Source: Parabacteroides massiliensis (GTDB lineage Bacteria; Bacteroidota; Bacteroidia; Bacteroidales; Tannerellaceae). Taken from it: 64,000 nt of DNA. Below, in pieces: positions 35,491 through 43,766 of this stretch (positions are counted from its first letter, which is position 1; each line of letters begins with the position of its first letter). The DNA is taken from positions 1,511,198-1,575,197 of the forward strand of contig NZ_LT700191.1 in the NCBI RefSeq assembly GCF_900155425.1. The letters run 5' to 3'. The notes beneath the pieces are model-generated. The model saw only the letters and a program-made list of their open reading frames with translations. It was not told where the DNA came from and did not search any database. The position numbers were made by a program, and so were the translations under genes.

Positions 35491-37479
35491 ATGAGAAAAC
35501 AGATTTATTGCCTTTTGTCTCTTTTATGGATTAGCAGCCTTTCCGTATCGGCAGCCGATCGCTGGACCATTAATCCTGCCGGCGGTATTACCTGGCAGGT
35601 AGATGAGCGTATCCCACATGAAGATCATATTGAAATGAGCGGGTTGAAAGTTTCGACCGTGCTTCGCTACGGAGTCGATGCAAACGGAGCCTTTATGCTG
35701 AACAGAAGTATGGTATGGCCGATGCTCCGCACGATTCCGAATAATACGCATGCCAGCCTGATGCGTCGCTTTGCCTGGAACGTGACGGATATGGTCGAGG
35801 TAAACGGACGGTCTTTGCTGAATGAGAAAGTAAAAGAGATTACCTTGAACGGCACGATGGTCGTGCAGAGCGAATACGTGCTTCCCCGTAAGGGAAAACT
35901 CGGCTTGACACGTATCCTGTTCCCTTCCGTTTCGAATCCGGCTTTTTGTGAAAAATATATTTTACGCAATATAGGCGAATCTGCGATATCGGTGGAAATC
36001 CCTTCTTCCCGTTCGGTTGTCGAGACAGATGCCGCAAAGGGGGTGGATGGCAGCTATAAGTTGGTTTCGACAATCAACGGACAGGCAGCCTGCCAGTTAC
36101 AACCGGGCGAGGAGTTGACTTTCAGTGCGGTTTTTGCCGGATATAAAAAGGATGAAAGCGAGCTTTCGTTCGATATTGACCGGGAATTGCAGGCCCGGCA
36201 GGATTTGATTGCCGGCTTTTGGAATAATCTGGTTCTGGATACGCCCGATCCGGTCATCAACACCATGTTCGCTTTTGCAAAAATCCGTGGAGCGGAAAGT
36301 ATTTACGACACGAAAGGCGGACTGATGCACGGTCCCGGCGGTGAATCCTACTATGCAGCCATCTGGGCGAACGACCAGGCAGAATATATCAACCCTTTCT
36401 TCCCTTACTTGGGATATGAGGTAGGGAACCGTTCCGCATTGTGCTCGTATGAGCATTTTGCCCGTTTCATGAATCCGGAATACAAGCCGATCCCCAGTTC
36501 GATCATAGCGGAAGGCCTCGACATCTGGGCGGGAGCCGGTGACCGCGGTGATGCGGCGATGGTTGCCTATGGCGCTTCCCGCTATGCTTTATCCCGAGGA
36601 GATAAGGCGGAAGCCGAAAAGTTGTGGCCGTTGATCGAATGGTGCTTGGAATATTGCAGGCGCAATCTGAACGAGAGTGGAGTAGTGGCTTCCGATGCAG
36701 ATGAACTGGAAGGACGTTTTCCGGCAGGGAAGGCGAATCTTTGTACTTCCTCCTTGTATTATGATGCTCTGATCTCTGCCGGTTATTTAGGAAAGGATTT
36801 GGGCAAACCTGTTGCAGCTTATGCCCGCCAGGCAACGGCTTTGAAGAAAAATATCGATCGCTATTTCGGTGGGACGGTCGAGAGCTTCAATACCTATCGG
36901 TATTATGAAGGCAACGATGTCTTGCGTTCTTGGATCTGTATTCCGCTCACGGTCGGGATCGAGGATCGGAAAGATGCGACTATCCGGGCGTTGTTCTCTC
37001 CGCGCCTGTGGACGGAAAACGGTTTGTTGACACAGGCGGGAAGTGAAACCTTCTGGGACCGCTCCACCTTGTACGCGTTGCGTGGCGTGTATGCTTGCGG
37101 TGAGACGGAGAAGGCTACCGGTTATTTGAAATTCTATTCTTCCCAACGCCTGTTGGGTGAACATGTCCCTTATGCAATCGAGGCATGGCCGGAAGGCAAC
37201 CAACGCCATCTGTCAGCCGAAAGCGGCTTGTATTGCCGTATCATCACGGAAGGAATGTTCGGCATTCGTCCGACCGGCCTGAATTCGTTTGTCTTTACTC
37301 CCCGCCTGCCGCAGGAGTGGGATCATATGAACCTGCGTAAGATTTGCGCGTTCGATAAAGTTTTCGATCTCGAAGTGAAGCGCTTTGGCGGTAAGCTGCA
37401 AGTTGCTGTTGTCGCTGACGGAAAAACGATCTGTAACCGGAAAATAAAAGAAGGCGAAAATATCCGGATAAAATTTTAG
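35491..37479 (+). CDS. Six-hairpin (alpha/alpha)6 glycosidase-like protein, exported
   Basis: A 662-residue exported protein with signal peptide 1-21 (ending SVSAAD). An N-terminal beta-sandwich (about 25-235) precedes an (alpha/alpha)6-barrel (about 240-600) and a small C-terminal beta domain. Barrel features include GGLMHGPGGESYYAAIWANDQAEY, split around residues 275-298, and LSAESGLYCRIITEGMFGIR near 575-594, resembling clan GH-L/GH-M enzymes such as GH65, GH78 and GH95. Acidic residues in IWANDQAE and in LSAES are possible catalytic candidates. I cannot assign a family or substrate. It lies between the sigma and fecR genes of PUL C, so it is probably induced with the PUL and could produce or process the inducer. 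Confidence 0.72.
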   Translation: MRKQIYCLLSLLWISSLSVSAADRWTINPAGGITWQVDERIPHEDHIEMSGLKVSTVLRYGVDANGAFMLNRSMVWPMLRTIPNNTHASLMRRFAWNVTDMVEVNGRSLLNEKVKEITLNGTMVVQSEYVLPRKGKLGLTRILFPSVSNPAFCEKYILRNIGESAISVEIPSSRSVVETDAAKGVDGSYKLVSTINGQAACQLQPGEELTFSAVFAGYKKDESELSFDIDRELQARQDLIAGFWNNLVLDTPDPVINTMFAFAKIRGAESIYDTKGGLMHGPGGESYYAAIWANDQAEYINPFFPYLGYEVGNRSALCSYEHFARFMNPEYKPIPSSIIAEGLDIWAGAGDRGDAAMVAYGASRYALSRGDKAEAEKLWPLIEWCLEYCRRNLNESGVVASDADELEGRFPAGKANLCTSSLYYDALISAGYLGKDLGKPVAAYARQATALKKNIDRYFGGTVESFNTYRYYEGNDVLRSWICIPLTVGIEDRKDATIRALFSPRLWTENGLLTQAGSETFWDRSTLYALRGVYACGETEKATGYLKFYSSQRLLGEHVPYAIEAWPEGNQRHLSAESGLYCRIITEGMFGIRPTGLNSFVFTPRLPQEWDHMNLRKICAFDKVFDLEVKRFGGKLQVAVVADGKTICNRKIKEGENIRIKF

Positions 37480-37504
37480 GGGGTTGCTTCCGAGAGGTGC
37501 TTAT
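37474..37504 (+). promoter_or_regulatory. Bipartite motif copy 2, candidate ECF promoter before fecR
   Basis: TTTTAGGGG (37474-37482), 11 bp, GAGGTGCTTAT (37494-37504), matching copy 1 at 35420-35450 in both blocks and in spacing. The first block contains the stop codon of the glycosidase gene. The second ends 8 bp before the fecR ATG, so an RNA starting here would be nearly leaderless. Confidence 0.5.
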
Positions 37505-37511
37505 ATTGTAT

Positions 37512-38456
37512 ATGGACAGAAATGTATTACATCGGTTTTTTGCAGGAACAGCCTCTTTTGAAGAGGAAGAGGCTGTTTGCGATTGGGTGGATGCTTCTGA
37601 TAAAAATCGGGAAGAGCTGATAAGGGAGCGGAAATATTTTGATGTGCTGTTGTTGCATAAGGCAAAAAATAGCAGTATGCCACAATCCGGCCACCGTTTC
37701 AGCCTGCCTTTTGTTATCGGAGAATCGCTGAAGATCGCTGCTGCTATTTCCGTATTGGTAATGTCAGCTCTATACATATATAATAGCGTATCAAAACCGG
37801 CTCCTGTATTGGCGATGAACAAGATAGTCGTCCCACCGGGCCAACGGGCTAATCTCACTTTGTCCGACGGGACGAATGTTTGGCTGAACGCTTGCAGTGA
37901 GTTGACCTATCCGGCCTCTTTTACGGAGGAATCTCGTAACGTCTCGCTGAAGGGGGAAGCTTATTTCGATGTCTCTAAAGATGCGGAACATCCGTTTGTC
38001 GTACAGACGAAGAAATGCGATATAAAGGTTTTGGGTACGGAGTTCAATGTGCAGGCAGATGAGTCGGATTGCGAATTTTCAGCAGCTCTGCTGGAAGGCT
38101 CCATCGAGTTGACGAATAAAATGAATCCCGGTCCTTCCATCCGGCTTGCTCCGATGCAGAAAGCGGAGTGGACGGGCGGTAAAATAGTGGTCGATTCGAT
38201 CCGTAACTTGGATAATTATCGCTGGAAAGAGGGATTGATCTGCTTTGAAGATATGCGTTTTGCCGATTTGATGCAACGTTTTGAGAAAACTTATGATATC
38301 CGTATTGTGATTCAGAACAAAGGGCTTCATGATTATAAATGCAGTGGGAAATGCCGTGTTTCGGACGGTGTGGATTTCATTTTGCAGGTGTTGCAACGCA
38401 GTACGCGTTTTACTTTCTTTCGCAGCGACGATAATACGATTATCTACATAAAGTAA
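37512..38456 (+). CDS. FecR family anti-sigma factor (PUL C)
   Basis: A 314-residue inner-membrane anti-sigma factor: cytoplasmic N-terminus (1-70), membrane segment about 72-90 (SLKIAAAISVLVMSALYIY), periplasmic FecR domain about 100-200 (ANLTLSDGTNVWLNACSELT, SLKGEAYFDVSKDAEHPFVV, KVLGTEFNVQADE) and a C-terminal STN-like/DUF4974 domain about 230-314 (ICFEDMRFADLMQRFEKTYD). It should bind the ECF factor at 34834 and receive the signal from the STN domain of the SusC at 38612. The ATG at 37512 is preferred to the upstream GTG at 37497, which lies inside the bipartite motif. Confidence 0.93.
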   Translation: MDRNVLHRFFAGTASFEEEEAVCDWVDASDKNREELIRERKYFDVLLLHKAKNSSMPQSGHRFSLPFVIGESLKIAAAISVLVMSALYIYNSVSKPAPVLAMNKIVVPPGQRANLTLSDGTNVWLNACSELTYPASFTEESRNVSLKGEAYFDVSKDAEHPFVVQTKKCDIKVLGTEFNVQADESDCEFSAALLEGSIELTNKMNPGPSIRLAPMQKAEWTGGKIVVDSIRNLDNYRWKEGLICFEDMRFADLMQRFEKTYDIRIVIQNKGLHDYKCSGKCRVSDGVDFILQVLQRSTRFTFFRSDDNTIIYIK

Positions 38457-38529
38457 GTGTCTAACCTTAAATAAAAACGAGAAATGCCTATGGAATGAAA
38501 AGAAACAGAGTACAGGAAATAATGTGAAA

Positions 38530-38560
38530 AAGGCGATGAATGTGCGAGATTCACCGCCTT
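38530..38560 (+). promoter_or_regulatory. Leader hairpin between fecR and susC (PUL C)
   Basis: AAGGCGATGAAT (38530-38541), loop GTGCGAG, ATTCACCGCCTT (38549-38560): 11 of 12 pairs with one A-C mismatch. The loop region TGAATGTGCGAG resembles motifs in the other two fecR-susC junctions. A weak ATTAA/TTAAT pairing follows, in the place of the second hairpin of the other leaders. No T-run follows the stem. Confidence 0.5.
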
Positions 38561-38611
38561 GCAATTAACACATGTCTAACACAAGTATTAATCTTTAAAT
38601 ATTACAAAGTT

Positions 38612-41600
38612 ATGAATAAATTACCTTTGTCGGGGTTTTGTCTCTTGTTAAAATCACGGCATAAACATTTATTTAGGATTATGAGAATAACCTATATGTT
38701 CTTATTTGCAGCCATTTTCTGTTTGCATGCAGAGAATGCGATATCGCAAAAGATCACCCTGCAGGGTGATAATCTTTCAGTAAAGGATTATTTGAATACT
38801 ATTGAAAAGCAAACGGATTACCTCTTTATCTATGATGCCGGCGTAAATGTAAATAAGAGGATATCTGTTAATATGGTTGGTAAGTCTATCAAGGAAGTTT
38901 TGGATAACCTCTCTACCCGGTTGGGATTGAATTATTCCCAGAAGGGTTCTTATATTGTCCTGTCGAGCTATAAGGCAAAGGATACATCCGCTCCGGTCGT
39001 TACCCAGCAGAAGAAGACGATTACGGGGGTCGTCACGGACGATTTGGGCGAACCGATTATTGGTGCCAATGTAATAGAGAAAGGCACTACAAACGGTATT
39101 ATCACCGATATCAATGGTAAATTTACGTTGGAAGTCGCTCCGGGTGCGGTCGTACAGGTGTCATATATCGGTTATAATACGCAGGAAATAAAGGTGGGTA
39201 ACCAGTCGGCATTAGTTATCCAGATGGTTGAAGATACCCAGGCATTGAGCGAGGTTGTGGTTGTCGGTTACGGTGTTCAGCGCAAAGTGACGACTACCGG
39301 TGCCGTTACCAAACTGGAAGGTGATGAAATCAATAAGATGACAGTGGTAAATGCCACAAAAGCTTTGCAGGGTTTGAGTCCCGGTATTACGGTAGTCGAC
39401 CGTGGCGGTGCGCCGGGAAGTGACGATCCTGAAATCTACTTGCGTGGTGTCGGTACGACCGGCAATGCCAAACCGTTGGTATTGGTGGACGGTATCGAAA
39501 TGTCTTTGAGCCAGATCCCTTCTTCCGAAATCGAGAATATCTCCGTTTTGAAAGATGCCGCATCTGCTTCTATCTATGGTTCGCGTGCAGCTCACGGTGT
39601 AATCTTAGTAACAACCAAACGTGGTAAGGAAGGGAAAGTGAAATTATCGTACGACGGTACGATCGGTTTCCAGGACCGGGCGGTAAGAGCCGAACAAGTT
39701 TCCGCACGCGAATATATGACGATGGTCAATGAAGCCTTGATCAATTCAGGTGGTTCAAGCAAGTATTCGGAAGACGATATTCTGGCAACGGAAAGAGGTG
39801 ATGATCCGTATAACCATTCTTATCTGAACTGGGCTAATGAAGTGTATAAACCGACTTATATCACACAGCATACCTTAAACCTGACAGGGGGTAGCGAAGT
39901 CGGTCGCTATCTGGTTTCGTTTGACTATCTGGATCAGCCCGGATTGGTTAAGAACACGGAATATCAGCGTTATAGCTATCGTGTGAATACGGATTTGAAC
40001 ATTGGCAAGATGCTGAAAGTCAGCAGTGACGTGACATATCGCCACATCGACCGCCTGTGGCCTGAAGCATTGGGCAACGTGCAGTATGATGTCTGGAGTA
40101 TGCAGCCCACATCGCCGGTCAAGTATGAAAATGGCGATTACCGTTTGGATAAGCAGAACAGAAATGCCATTTCTCTTATGGACTTGGATGTCGTAGGAGA
40201 AGACCGCTATAATATGGATGTGGTTTATGGGCAGGTAAAAGTCGATTTGGAACCGGTCAAGGATTTGGTATTTACCGGTATGGCTTCTTTGAACGGTTCT
40301 TGGGACAGAAGAAAGATCCATTATAAGAACCATAAGTATTATAACGAAGCCGGTGAACTGATCACACAGCGCAATAATCCGAACAGCGTAAAAGACTCAC
40401 GTAACAACAGCTATCAGATGACACTTCGTTTCTTGGCCAATTATAAAAAGCGTTTCGGCGACGACCATGATTTGGCATTGCTCTATGGTATGGAACAAAT
40501 CTCTTACCGTAACTACTATTCGATGGCTCAACGTAAGGATTTGATCTCTGATGCTTTACCGGATGTTTCTTTAGGTTCGGCCGGTAGCCAGTTTGCGGAA
40601 GGATATCCGACAAAGTGGGGTATCAATTCTTTCTTCGGACGTGTAAACTACGGTTTCAAGGATAAGTATTTATTTGAAGCGAACATTCGTGCCGACGGTT
40701 CTTCCCGTTTTGCGAAAGGTCATAAGTGGGGCGTTTTCCCGTCTTTCTCTGCCGCATGGCGTATTTCGGAAGAAGGATTTATGAAGAATTTAGGATTTGT
40801 GGATAATCTGAAACTGAGAGCATCCTGGGGGCAGACCGGTAACGAACGTATTGATGCTTTCATGTATCTGCCTCAATATAACACTTCGAATGTCGTCATG
40901 AACGGTAACCTTGTTTCTGCGGTTTACCAGAAAAAGATGGCAAATCCGGATGTGACTTGGGAGACGGTGGAACAGACCAATGTCGGCTTAGACTTTGGTT
41001 TCCTGAATAACACGATTTATGGAGAATTGGACTGGTACTCGAAAGACACGAAAGATATTTTGTTAGCGTTGGGTATCCCTCATTTCATCGGTTTGGATGC
41101 TCCCGAACAAAATGCCGGAGTGGTTCGTAACTCAGGCGTGGAGGCGATGGTCGGTTTCCGCAAAACATTCGGAGAATTTACGTTCAACACCTCTTTCAAT
41201 CTTGCCTATAACAAGAATGAATGGATCGATCGCGGTGGTGACGACAAGAATATCAGCGGTTATAATATCCAGACGATCGGTTCGCCTTTGAACGCTTTCT
41301 ACATCTATCAGGCAGACGGTCTGATCGCGAACGAACAGGAACTGGAAGAATATCGCGCCAAATATAAATCGGACCCGCGTGGCATGTCCGATCTTCATGC
41401 CGGCGATGTAAAACTGGTCGATACGAATAACGATGGAACGATCGATCCGGACGACCGTCAGATATTTACTTCCAATATTCCTAAGTTCACATATGGATGG
41501 AATATCAGCGGCGAATATAAAGGATTCGATTTGAGTTTGCTGTTCCAAGGGTCAAGCGGTGCGAACCGTATGATGTACGGGGAATGGATCGAAGGACCGA

Positions 41601-41959
41601 GCTATGAGGCCTTCACCGGTGTACATTTCCGCGACAGATGGACGGATGAGAACCAGAATGGAAATGCCGAAATGCCTCGTTTGGAAGCAGCCAATAACCG
41701 GAATGCATCTACTTATAACTCGTTCTTCCTGAAAAAGACAAATTATCTGCGTCTGAAGAACGCCCAGTTAGGTTATACCTTCTCGAAGGGTATCACGGAC
41801 AAGCTGAGGATCACGAAGCTGAGATTGTATGTTTCAGGTTCGAACCTGCTTACATTCAGTAGCTTGTATCAAGGCTTGGATCCGGAAGGAAAGAGTGATA
41901 GAATCTATGATTTTCCTCCGTTGAAAATCGTGAACTTCGGTGTGAACATTATCTTTTAA
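38612..41959 (+). CDS. SusC/RagA TonB-dependent transporter with STN signalling domain (PUL C)
   Basis: A SusC-like outer-membrane transporter of 1115 residues. Order: signal peptide (about 24-44, ending NAISQ), STN domain (about 46-120, which contacts the FecR protein), carboxypeptidase-regulatory-like domain (about 134-208, with GANVIEKGTTNGIITDINGK), TonB box SEVVVVGYG (213-221), plug (about 225-335, with VLKDAASASIYGSRAAHGVI) and barrel ending in Phe (GVNIIF). The ATG at 38612 is chosen because the upstream frame from 38540 runs through the leader hairpin. It follows fecR and is 23 bp from susD. This is a complete sensory transporter. Confidence 0.95.
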   Translation: MNKLPLSGFCLLLKSRHKHLFRIMRITYMFLFAAIFCLHAENAISQKITLQGDNLSVKDYLNTIEKQTDYLFIYDAGVNVNKRISVNMVGKSIKEVLDNLSTRLGLNYSQKGSYIVLSSYKAKDTSAPVVTQQKKTITGVVTDDLGEPIIGANVIEKGTTNGIITDINGKFTLEVAPGAVVQVSYIGYNTQEIKVGNQSALVIQMVEDTQALSEVVVVGYGVQRKVTTTGAVTKLEGDEINKMTVVNATKALQGLSPGITVVDRGGAPGSDDPEIYLRGVGTTGNAKPLVLVDGIEMSLSQIPSSEIENISVLKDAASASIYGSRAAHGVILVTTKRGKEGKVKLSYDGTIGFQDRAVRAEQVSAREYMTMVNEALINSGGSSKYSEDDILATERGDDPYNHSYLNWANEVYKPTYITQHTLNLTGGSEVGRYLVSFDYLDQPGLVKNTEYQRYSYRVNTDLNIGKMLKVSSDVTYRHIDRLWPEALGNVQYDVWSMQPTSPVKYENGDYRLDKQNRNAISLMDLDVVGEDRYNMDVVYGQVKVDLEPVKDLVFTGMASLNGSWDRRKIHYKNHKYYNEAGELITQRNNPNSVKDSRNNSYQMTLRFLANYKKRFGDDHDLALLYGMEQISYRNYYSMAQRKDLISDALPDVSLGSAGSQFAEGYPTKWGINSFFGRVNYGFKDKYLFEANIRADGSSRFAKGHKWGVFPSFSAAWRISEEGFMKNLGFVDNLKLRASWGQTGNERIDAFMYLPQYNTSNVVMNGNLVSAVYQKKMANPDVTWETVEQTNVGLDFGFLNNTIYGELDWYSKDTKDILLALGIPHFIGLDAPEQNAGVVRNSGVEAMVGFRKTFGEFTFNTSFNLAYNKNEWIDRGGDDKNISGYNIQTIGSPLNAFYIYQADGLIANEQELEEYRAKYKSDPRGMSDLHAGDVKLVDTNNDGTIDPDDRQIFTSNIPKFTYGWNISGEYKGFDLSLLFQGSSGANRMMYGEWIEGPSYEAFTGVHFRDRWTDENQNGNAEMPRLEAANNRNASTYNSFFLKKTNYLRLKNAQLGYTFSKGITDKLRITKLRLYVSGSNLLTFSSLYQGLDPEGKSDRIYDFPPLKIVNFGVNIIF

Positions 41960-41982
41960 TCTAAACTAATAAATAGAGCATT

Positions 41983-43650
41983 ATGAAAATATATAAGAAA
42001 TCGTTGCTGTATGGAGCGTTGGCTTTTACCCTCTGTATGGCAGGCGGTTGTAACAGCAATATAGATCTGGAACCGGAAGGCATCATCACGGCAGACGGTT
42101 ATTTCAAATCGGCAGAAGACTATGAAAAGGCGCTGACCGCCTTGTATGAGAGGCTGAACGTCGAAAATTATGATTTGTGGATGGATGGCGTGACGGATAA
42201 CGGTTTGGTTACACATAGTTGGAATAGGGGATATGACTTGGGACGAGGCCTCGGAAGTACGGCCTCTTCTTTCCCTGCTAACAAATGGGATAATGGGTAT
42301 ATTTCCGTCCAGCGTGCGAATAACGTGATCAACAACATCGATAAGTACCAATGGCCGGGCGGAGAGAGCGATGCTAACCGGAACCAGGTTTTGGGAGAAG
42401 CCCGTACCTTGCGTGCTTATTTTTATCTGGATTTGGTTTCCATTTTCGGACATATCATGTTTTATACGGAAAATCCGGCTACAGTAGCGGAAAGTGAAAA
42501 TGTCAAACAAATACAGGATCCGAAAGAAGTGTTCGATTTTATCCTGGATGACCTGGACAAGGCAATTGCCGGACTGCCGGACAAACCAAGCAATAAGTCG
42601 AAGATCGGAAAACCGGCTGCCCGCTTGCTTCGTGCGCGTGCTGCAGCTTATGCCGCCGGTTACCTGAATGATAAGTCTTATTTCCAGATTACGCTGGATG
42701 AAACGGCTCAACTGGTTGCATCTGCTCCGCAGCTGGCCGATTTTGACAAGTTGTTTGTGACCGGTTGCGAAGACCTGGATGAAGTGATCCTGGTAAGACG
42801 CTATTCATTGGATGCGACGAACGGTTGGGGAAACTGGTATAACCAGTCTATCGGCGGTTATTGCGTGACGACTCCGGTAAAAGCATTGGCTGATGCATTC
42901 GAATATGTGGGCGAGAGAAACGAGGCTATGCCGTATCTGAATAAGGATCCTCGTTTTTACCAGACCATTTATGCTCCGGGTATGGAAATGCGCGGCAAAT
43001 ATTTTAATACGATCCCGAACAATGTGGTTGAAAAGGACGGCAAGACCTATTTTGATCCCAACAAGGATTACGGGGCTTTGCAGGACAAGGAAGTCAGCGT
43101 AGGTGATGTCTTGGCAGAAGGCGGCGGTGGCGAATGGAACAAGACGCCTACCGGCCTGTCTTGGAAGAAATATTGCCAGGAGCCGGAAACATGGACAACT
43201 TACAACTCGTTTATCATTTTCCGCTATGCGGAAGCTTATCTGTTGAGGGCGGAAGCGTTGGTGGAAACCGGAGGAAGTACGGACGAGGTTAAGTCTCTGA
43301 TAAAAGTGATCCGTGACCGTGCCGGCAATACGAACGATATCGACAAGATGGTAGCCGAACGTTATAACGGCAGCCTCCGTGACCTGGTCCGCAACGAAAG
43401 ACGGGTGGAACTTGCACAGGAAGGCCTTCGTTTTGCCGATATCCGTCGCTGGGATATCTTGTTGGATGTGATGAACAAGCCGATCGAAGGAATCGAATAC
43501 CGCGATTTCTCAAGTGGGACGCCTGAACATGCCATTTTGGTTCCGGCAATAAGAGAAGCTTATACGACAAGAGATTTCTGGTGGCCGATTCCGCAAGCGG
43601 AGATCGACTTGAACCCGGATCGTATCACTCAGAACGAAGGTTGGAAATAG
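41983..43650 (+). CDS. SusD/RagB family glycan-binding lipoprotein (PUL C)
   Basis: A 555-residue SusD homologue; the lipobox GGC lies near residue 23 (MAGGCNSN). The TPR scaffold is seen in RNQVLGEARTLRAYFYLDLV and GKPAARLLRARAAAYAAGYL, and the C-terminal signature in FRYAEAYLLRAEALVETGG, VRNERRVELAQEGLRFADIR and the final ARGNEGWK-like end (ITQNEGWK). It partners the SusC upstream to capture the same glycan. An intrinsic terminator follows at 43682, before the GH2 gene, repeating the layout of PUL B. Confidence 0.94.
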   Translation: MKIYKKSLLYGALAFTLCMAGGCNSNIDLEPEGIITADGYFKSAEDYEKALTALYERLNVENYDLWMDGVTDNGLVTHSWNRGYDLGRGLGSTASSFPANKWDNGYISVQRANNVINNIDKYQWPGGESDANRNQVLGEARTLRAYFYLDLVSIFGHIMFYTENPATVAESENVKQIQDPKEVFDFILDDLDKAIAGLPDKPSNKSKIGKPAARLLRARAAAYAAGYLNDKSYFQITLDETAQLVASAPQLADFDKLFVTGCEDLDEVILVRRYSLDATNGWGNWYNQSIGGYCVTTPVKALADAFEYVGERNEAMPYLNKDPRFYQTIYAPGMEMRGKYFNTIPNNVVEKDGKTYFDPNKDYGALQDKEVSVGDVLAEGGGGEWNKTPTGLSWKKYCQEPETWTTYNSFIIFRYAEAYLLRAEALVETGGSTDEVKSLIKVIRDRAGNTNDIDKMVAERYNGSLRDLVRNERRVELAQEGLRFADIRRWDILLDVMNKPIEGIEYRDFSSGTPEHAILVPAIREAYTTRDFWWPIPQAEIDLNPDRITQNEGWK

Positions 43651-43681
43651 TAACCCCCGGTTCTGAATTATGATTATAAAG

Positions 43682-43727
43682 AAAAGCGTGTCAGGACTAT
43701 CCGAGGATATTCTGATGCGCTTTTTTT
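43682..43727 (+). terminator. Intrinsic terminator after susD (PUL C)
   Basis: AAAAGCG-TG-TCAG pairs with CTGA-TG-CGCTTTT around a TG/TG internal loop and ends in a run of seven T. It lies between susD and the GH2 gene and probably sets a lower level for the enzymes than for SusC/SusD. Confidence 0.8.
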
Positions 43728-43766
43728 GTAATTTCGCTGAAGCACATAAATATAAACTTGAAAAAG

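Noticed and set aside
38540-38611. N-terminal extension of the PUL C SusC from 38540
   Set aside because: These codons run through the leader hairpin and are not signal-peptide-like; the ATG at 38612 is a better start.
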